The translations under genes and the position numbers were made by a program. From assembly GCA_964523725.1 (NCBI GenBank), contig CAZGAU010000206.1:1-8336 (forward strand): a stretch of 8,336 nt of DNA. The letters are read 5' to 3'. This document shows, one piece after another, positions 5,519-8,336 of the stretch; within the stretch, counting starts at the first letter, position 1; each line of letters opens with the position of its first letter. The notes beneath the pieces were generated by a model. That model saw only the letters and a program-made list of their open reading frames with translations. It did no database searches and was not told where the DNA came from. The stretch comes from JADJNW01 sp964523725. GTDB lineage: Bacteria > Bacteroidota > Bacteroidia > Chitinophagales > Saprospiraceae.

Positions 5519-5703
5519 TGGTTCAAAAGTTTAAGGTTCAAAAGTTAAAAGTTCAANNNNNNNNNNNNNNNNNNNNNNNNNNNNNNNNNNNNNNNNNNNN
5601 NNNNNNNNNNNNNNNNNNNNNNNNNNNNNNNNNNNNNNNNNNNNNNNNNNNNNNNNAAAAGTTCAAGGGTTCAAGAGTTCAAGAGTTCAAGGTTGAGGAA
5701 ACT
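5519..5703 (+). repeat. Short-word tandem repeat (GTTCAA-type), broken by a gap
   Basis: Before the gap the units are TTCAAAAG, TTTAAGG, TTCAAAAG, TTAAAAG, TTCAA. After it they are TTCAAGGG, TTCAAGAG, TTCAAGAG, TTCAAGG, TTGAGG. The period is 7-8 bases with drift in the last positions. The tract starts about 6 bases upstream of the glyS start codon, so it forms the glyS leader and/or promoter. Copy number cannot be read because the assembly breaks inside it. Confidence 0.85.
5557..5656. other. Assembly gap of exactly 100 Ns
   Basis: A 100-N run is a common placeholder for a gap of unknown size. Both edges lie in the same short-word repeat, which explains the failed assembly. Any open frame drawn across it is an artefact. 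Confidence 0.97.
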
Positions 5704-5850
5704 ATTGAACATTGAGCTTTGTAGCGTTGAACATAAAATCGAAGTCGCAAATTTCGAAAAAAATCAACTTTATCGCAGCTGAAATGTAAATAAATTGAAA
5801 TAATAGGGGGGATTTTGCAAAAAAAGCATCTTATCATCAAAAGTACAACA

Positions 5851-6540
5851 ATGAAAAGGATATTTTTCGCCATCGCGTCATTTTTATTGAGCCTTGCATC
5901 TCAGCAACTTATGGCGCAAGCCGAATACAAGCTCGATTTTTTTGACGAACTCACCGTCACCGGCAATATTGAAGTCAAACTCGTAAAAGGCGACGAGCAT
6001 AAGGCTCTGATTGAAACCTACGGCATCCCCGAGGACGAAGTCAATATTTATGTGAAAGGGCAAACGCTTAAGCTCAGTCTGATTAATTCGATTTTTTATA
6101 AAAATGAAAAAGTAAGAATTACAGTGACTTATAAAGAATTACGCTCGATTCGTGGCAATGCTGGTTCGGAAATCGAAGCGGATCATTTCATAGAAGGCGA
6201 TTACCTGGAGGTACGCGCTACCAGTGGTGCACAGGTGATGCTGCACGTGAAAGTCAATAAACTCGAAGGTGGCGCTACCGAGGGCGGTATTTTGCAACTG
6301 CGTGGTGAAGCCGTGAGTCAGAAAGCTCAGGCCAATACCGGCGGTCGATACCTCGCCATGGAGATGGAGTGTAAAAACACCTACGCGCGCGCTGGTACCG
6401 GGGGTGAGGTAGAAGTAGTAGCCAACGAAACGCTGGATGCTTATGCTAGTCTAGGCGGACAGATAGAGTACAAAGGTGATCCGGAGCAAAAAGGTAACCG
6501 TAAATTCCTGGGCGGCGAAGTGCGAAAAGTCAATTTCTAG
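5851..6540 (+). CDS. Secreted GIN-domain (DUF2807) protein
   Basis: A 229-residue exported protein. The start at 5851 is preferred over the in-frame ATG-less extension (first upstream Met-type codon at 5815) because it gives a clean signal peptide: MKRIFF, a hydrophobic core to about residue 16, and an A-x-A cleavage site at 22-24 (AQA). The mature part opens with the family signature FDELTVTGNIEVKLVKGDEHK (about 30-51). This continues into short glycine-spaced beta-strands (RSIRGNAGSEIEAD, LEGGATEGGILQLRG, ARAGTGGEVEVVA, ASLGGQIEYKGDP), typical of the parallel beta-helix of the putative autotransporter-adhesin head GIN domain (PF10988). One Cys only (C174). Such proteins are common in Bacteroidota as periplasmic or surface proteins; their role is not established. 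It seems to be transcribed on its own; 75 bases follow before the next gene. Confidence 0.88.
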   Translation: MKRIFFAIASFLLSLASQQLMAQAEYKLDFFDELTVTGNIEVKLVKGDEHKALIETYGIPEDEVNIYVKGQTLKLSLINSIFYKNEKVRITVTYKELRSIRGNAGSEIEADHFIEGDYLEVRATSGAQVMLHVKVNKLEGGATEGGILQLRGEAVSQKAQANTGGRYLAMEMECKNTYARAGTGGEVEVVANETLDAYASLGGQIEYKGDPEQKGNRKFLGGEVRKVNF

Positions 6541-6615
6541 GCAAAAATTATATTTTGTTGGGATTCATATGGTTGCGGAATTTTTATCTTTAAGCAACAA
6601 AAATTCTACAATCGT

Positions 6616-7185
6616 ATGAAACACCCCTATTTGAGCGAGTGTATTACCCGGATTGAGCGCGTCAGCCAGGAAGCCAGGGAAATTTTTGGCGGTTTGAATG
6701 AAGAACAGCTCAACTGGAAACCAAATCCTGATGACTGGAGTATCGGGCAGTGCCTCGATCATTTAATGGTCTCTAATTCGCAATACTTTCCGATTTTCGA
6801 TGATATACTAAGAGGGAAAAAAACAGCCCGTTTCTGGGAGAAAGTGCCTGTATTGCCTGGTATGTGGGGTGGTATGCTGGTGAAAGCGCTATCCCCGCAC
6901 AATCGGAGAAGATCCAAAACCATGAATGTCTTTGAGCCCCGGGAGAGCGATATTCCCACGACGATTGTATCGGATTTTGAAACCCACAACCAAAAATTGG
7001 TGAATTATTTTGAACGCCTTGATTCGATTGACAATCATCGGAAAATTATCATTACTTCGCCGGTATCGAATTTAATAACTTATTCGCTTCGCAATACCTT
7101 TCGCATTCTGACCAACCACGAGGAGCGCCACCTGTTGCAAGCCAAGCGGGTGATGGAATTGCCGGAATTTCCGTATTTTGAATGA
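6616..7185 (+). CDS. DinB-like four-helix putative metalloprotein
   Basis: A 189-residue soluble protein of the DinB / DinB_2 superfamily. The signature LNWKPNPDDWSIGQCLDHL occupies residues 32-50, ending with the first candidate metal ligand H49. The other two are H168 and H172 in NHEERHLLQA, giving the H...HxxxH triad of the family at the expected places, near the start of helix 2 and in the last helix. Relatives bind a divalent metal, and some are thiol (bacillithiol, mycothiol or glutathione) transferases or hydrolases; the substrate cannot be read here. The ATG at 6616 starts the first helix directly. TATCTTTA (6585-6592) upstream is a 7-of-8 match to the -7 box, but no well-spaced -33 box is visible. 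The next gene begins 15 bases after the stop, so the two are probably cotranscribed. Confidence 0.85.
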   Translation: MKHPYLSECITRIERVSQEAREIFGGLNEEQLNWKPNPDDWSIGQCLDHLMVSNSQYFPIFDDILRGKKTARFWEKVPVLPGMWGGMLVKALSPHNRRRSKTMNVFEPRESDIPTTIVSDFETHNQKLVNYFERLDSIDNHRKIIITSPVSNLITYSLRNTFRILTNHEERHLLQAKRVMELPEFPYFE

Positions 7186-7200
7186 AATTTTTAAAAAGCT

Positions 7201-7863
7201 ATGGAAACGGAACACAAAAACGCTGCGGAAACCCGGCAGAAAAACCCACGTACCAACTGGATTCAGCGGCTGGGCTGGCAAAAACTACTATTCGAGTCTT
7301 TTTTGATCGTGCTGAGTATTCTGTTTGCCTTGCTCATCAACGAATGGCGCAAAGGGCAGGAGCAAGCGGAACAACGCGACAAAGCACTGAATATGGTACT
7401 CCAGGAACTGAAGCATAATTATGAAGAATTGGAAATCGTGATGCCTTACCATCAAAAGGTGAACGCTGGGTTGGATAGCATTTTGACAAATTCAACCGGC
7501 GAAGCTCTTTCTGATAGCCCTTTGAAACAAATTCTCAGTAGCGTAGCCCGACGAGGCATCATGCCTCCCGAACTCCAAACGACGGCCTGGAATACGGCCC
7601 AACTCTCCGGAGCGATGAGCTTATTTGACGAAGAAACGATTTATGCGCTGGCAAATGTATACGAATTACAAGCAAATGGGGTAGGACTTACCTGGAAAGA
7701 AATTGCCAATTTCTACCTGAGTCCCAGCTTATTTGATATGGAAAAAAATCAGATTCATCTTTCTTTGCTGGCGGTATATTTTTATGAATTATACCAGCAG
7801 GAGCGATTTTTAATGGATCGAACGGGCGAAGCAATCAAGACGCTGGAGGGAAAAGTCAAATAG
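7201..7863 (+). CDS. Single-helix membrane protein, DUF6090-like
   Basis: A 220-residue protein with a basic, polar N-terminus (1-28), one membrane helix at about 29-47 (LLFESFLIVLSILFALLINEW) and a mostly helical C-terminal part. The layout, with helix, then NEWRK, an E/Q/R-rich linker and a helix of the type ALNMVLQELKHNYEELE (62-78), resembles the DUF6090 proteins widespread in Bacteroidota. That is recognition of pattern, not a confirmed domain hit. The pattern places the C-terminal domain on either side of the membrane; positive charges on both flanks (R23, K28; R50, K51) leave topology open. Function is unknown. It starts 15 bases after the DinB-like gene, so it is probably in the same operon. 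The gene ends 45 bases before the convergent phosphatase gene, with no clear terminator between. Confidence 0.75.
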   Translation: METEHKNAAETRQKNPRTNWIQRLGWQKLLFESFLIVLSILFALLINEWRKGQEQAEQRDKALNMVLQELKHNYEELEIVMPYHQKVNAGLDSILTNSTGEALSDSPLKQILSSVARRGIMPPELQTTAWNTAQLSGAMSLFDEETIYALANVYELQANGVGLTWKEIANFYLSPSLFDMEKNQIHLSLLAVYFYELYQQERFLMDRTGEAIKTLEGKVK

Positions 7864-7908
7864 CGCTCCGAGCCCTGCTGCCCAAAGTGCTGCGATCGCT
7901 TCAAATTT

Positions 7909-8336
7909 TTATTTTGTTGAATCCTTTTCTCTGGCAAGTACGAGCTTGTGCTTGGCATGCGCCATCAGATAGAAAAATTCCCGCGCAATCTGGCGGCAAC
8001 GCTCATCGTACTGATCTTTTTCGGATGGGGTATCATCATAATGCTTGGGATCCTGGTAAGGAATGGCAAAACGTTCTTCCGCACCCGATACGATCGGACA
8101 AGCAGCGTCGGCTTCGGAGCAAACCATCACTGCCGCGAAATTCTTGGCAGGATTAAATGGATCATCATATTTTTTTGAAAACATGATAATTGGACTAAAT
8201 GACTTTCCCAAGCGCGCCTCATAATTGGGATTTTCTGTATTATAAAGTTTTGAAATTTTAAACCCAGCCCGTTCCATCGCAGCTACCGCTCTGGGATTGA
8301 ACGCCGTGGCCTCTGTGCCCCCCGAAAATCCATGTA
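7909..8336 (-). CDS. Arsenate reductase-like low-molecular-weight phosphatase, C-terminal part
   Basis: The frame enters from the right edge and runs 141 codons to a TAA at 7911-7909, so the N-terminus with the CX5R phosphate loop is outside the window. The visible part begins HGFSGGTEATAFNPRAV, a conserved stretch of Bacteroidota ArsC/protein-tyrosine-phosphatase-like proteins. Further on, VMVCSEADAACPIV has two cysteines separated by six residues (codons at 8121-8119 and 8100-8098). That is the C-x6-C spacing of the redox relay in thioredoxin-coupled arsenate reductases (C82/C89 in S. aureus ArsC). The C-terminal IPYQDP and YDERCRQIAREFFYL also fit. This favours reduction of arsenate over plain phosphatase activity, but the catalytic Cys is not seen. 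The internal ATG at 8277 is not the start, because upstream codons are conserved family sequence. Confidence 0.8.
   Translation of the reverse strand, partial: HGFSGGTEATAFNPRAVAAMERAGFKISKLYNTENPNYEARLGKSFSPIIMFSKKYDDPFNPAKNFAAVMVCSEADAACPIVSGAEERFAIPYQDPKHYDDTPSEKDQYDERCRQIAREFFYLMAHAKHKLVLAREKDSTK

Larger units (their letters stand above)
5513..5850. other. Intergenic region between divergent glyS and the GIN-domain gene
   Basis: It contains the GTTCAA-word repeat (5519-5703) with the 100-N gap. AT-rich DNA follows, holding opposite-orientation TTGAAC words at 5705-5710 and 5727-5732, a run of six Gs (5806-5811) and the A-rich leader of the 5851 gene. No gene or confident promoter is visible. 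The true length is unknown because of the gap. Confidence 0.7.

Noticed and set aside
5518..5715. Open frame running through the N-run
   Set aside because: Artefact of translating 100 Ns and a short-word repeat.
5806..5811. Run of six Gs before the GIN-domain gene as a phase-variation switch
   Set aside because: Too short for typical slippage-driven switching and not shown to lie in a promoter.
7862..7908. Terminator between the convergent genes at the right end
   Set aside because: Only AGCG/CGCT pairs across a 31-base loop with no good inner stem; not enough to call.

Overview
The window looks like a chromosomal segment from a member of the Bacteroidota, probably a Saprospiria/Lewinella-type environmental bacterium (the phylum is a fairly safe inference, the class is a guess). 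Several observations point this way. Start codons lack Shine-Dalgarno sequences and sit behind A/T-rich leaders. There are matches to the phylum's TTTG / TAnnTTTG promoter pattern. Glycyl-tRNA synthetase is the single-chain type. There is a secreted GIN-domain (DUF2807) protein and the N-terminus of a typical Bacteroidota secreted protein. No phage, CRISPR, transposase or tRNA was seen.

Layout. Positions 1-293 (minus) hold the N-terminus of a secreted protein, divergent from asd (443-1462, plus), the aspartate-semialdehyde dehydrogenase of lysine/threonine/methionine/diaminopimelate synthesis. A 477-residue coiled-coil, Glu/Lys-rich protein of unknown function follows (1697-3130, plus), closed by a strong intrinsic terminator at 3153-3189. 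An 828-base spacer (3131-3958) then separates it from glyS (3959-5512, minus), which converges on it. Upstream of glyS is a short-word repeat tract interrupted by exactly 100 Ns, a scaffold gap. To the right come three plus-strand genes: a secreted GIN-domain protein (5851-6540), a DinB-like putative metalloprotein (6616-7185) and a one-helix membrane protein resembling DUF6090 proteins (7201-7863); the last two are probably one transcription unit. The window ends in a convergent, N-terminally cut arsenate-reductase-like low-molecular-weight phosphatase (7909-8336, minus).

The protein-coding genes are mostly ordinary and do not form one pathway. The interesting material is in the spacers. (1) The 828-base spacer holds a candidate small RNA on the minus strand (about 3685 to 3567): a TTTG-N20-TATCTTCG promoter, a structured middle and a perfect 8-bp terminator hairpin with six Us. 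It lies between two copies, 305 bases apart, of a 28-nt direct repeat (27 of 28 identical), and contains a third, interrupted copy. Both outer copies lead into a hairpin whose base is TCGT/ACGA and whose tip differs. (2) Three other spacers (before asd, after asd, before glyS) are built from different 7-9-nt degenerate words, arranged as opposed blocks that can fold on themselves, recalling the heptanucleotide short tandem repeats of filamentous cyanobacteria. I cannot say whether either has been described; database and RNA-expression checks would settle it.
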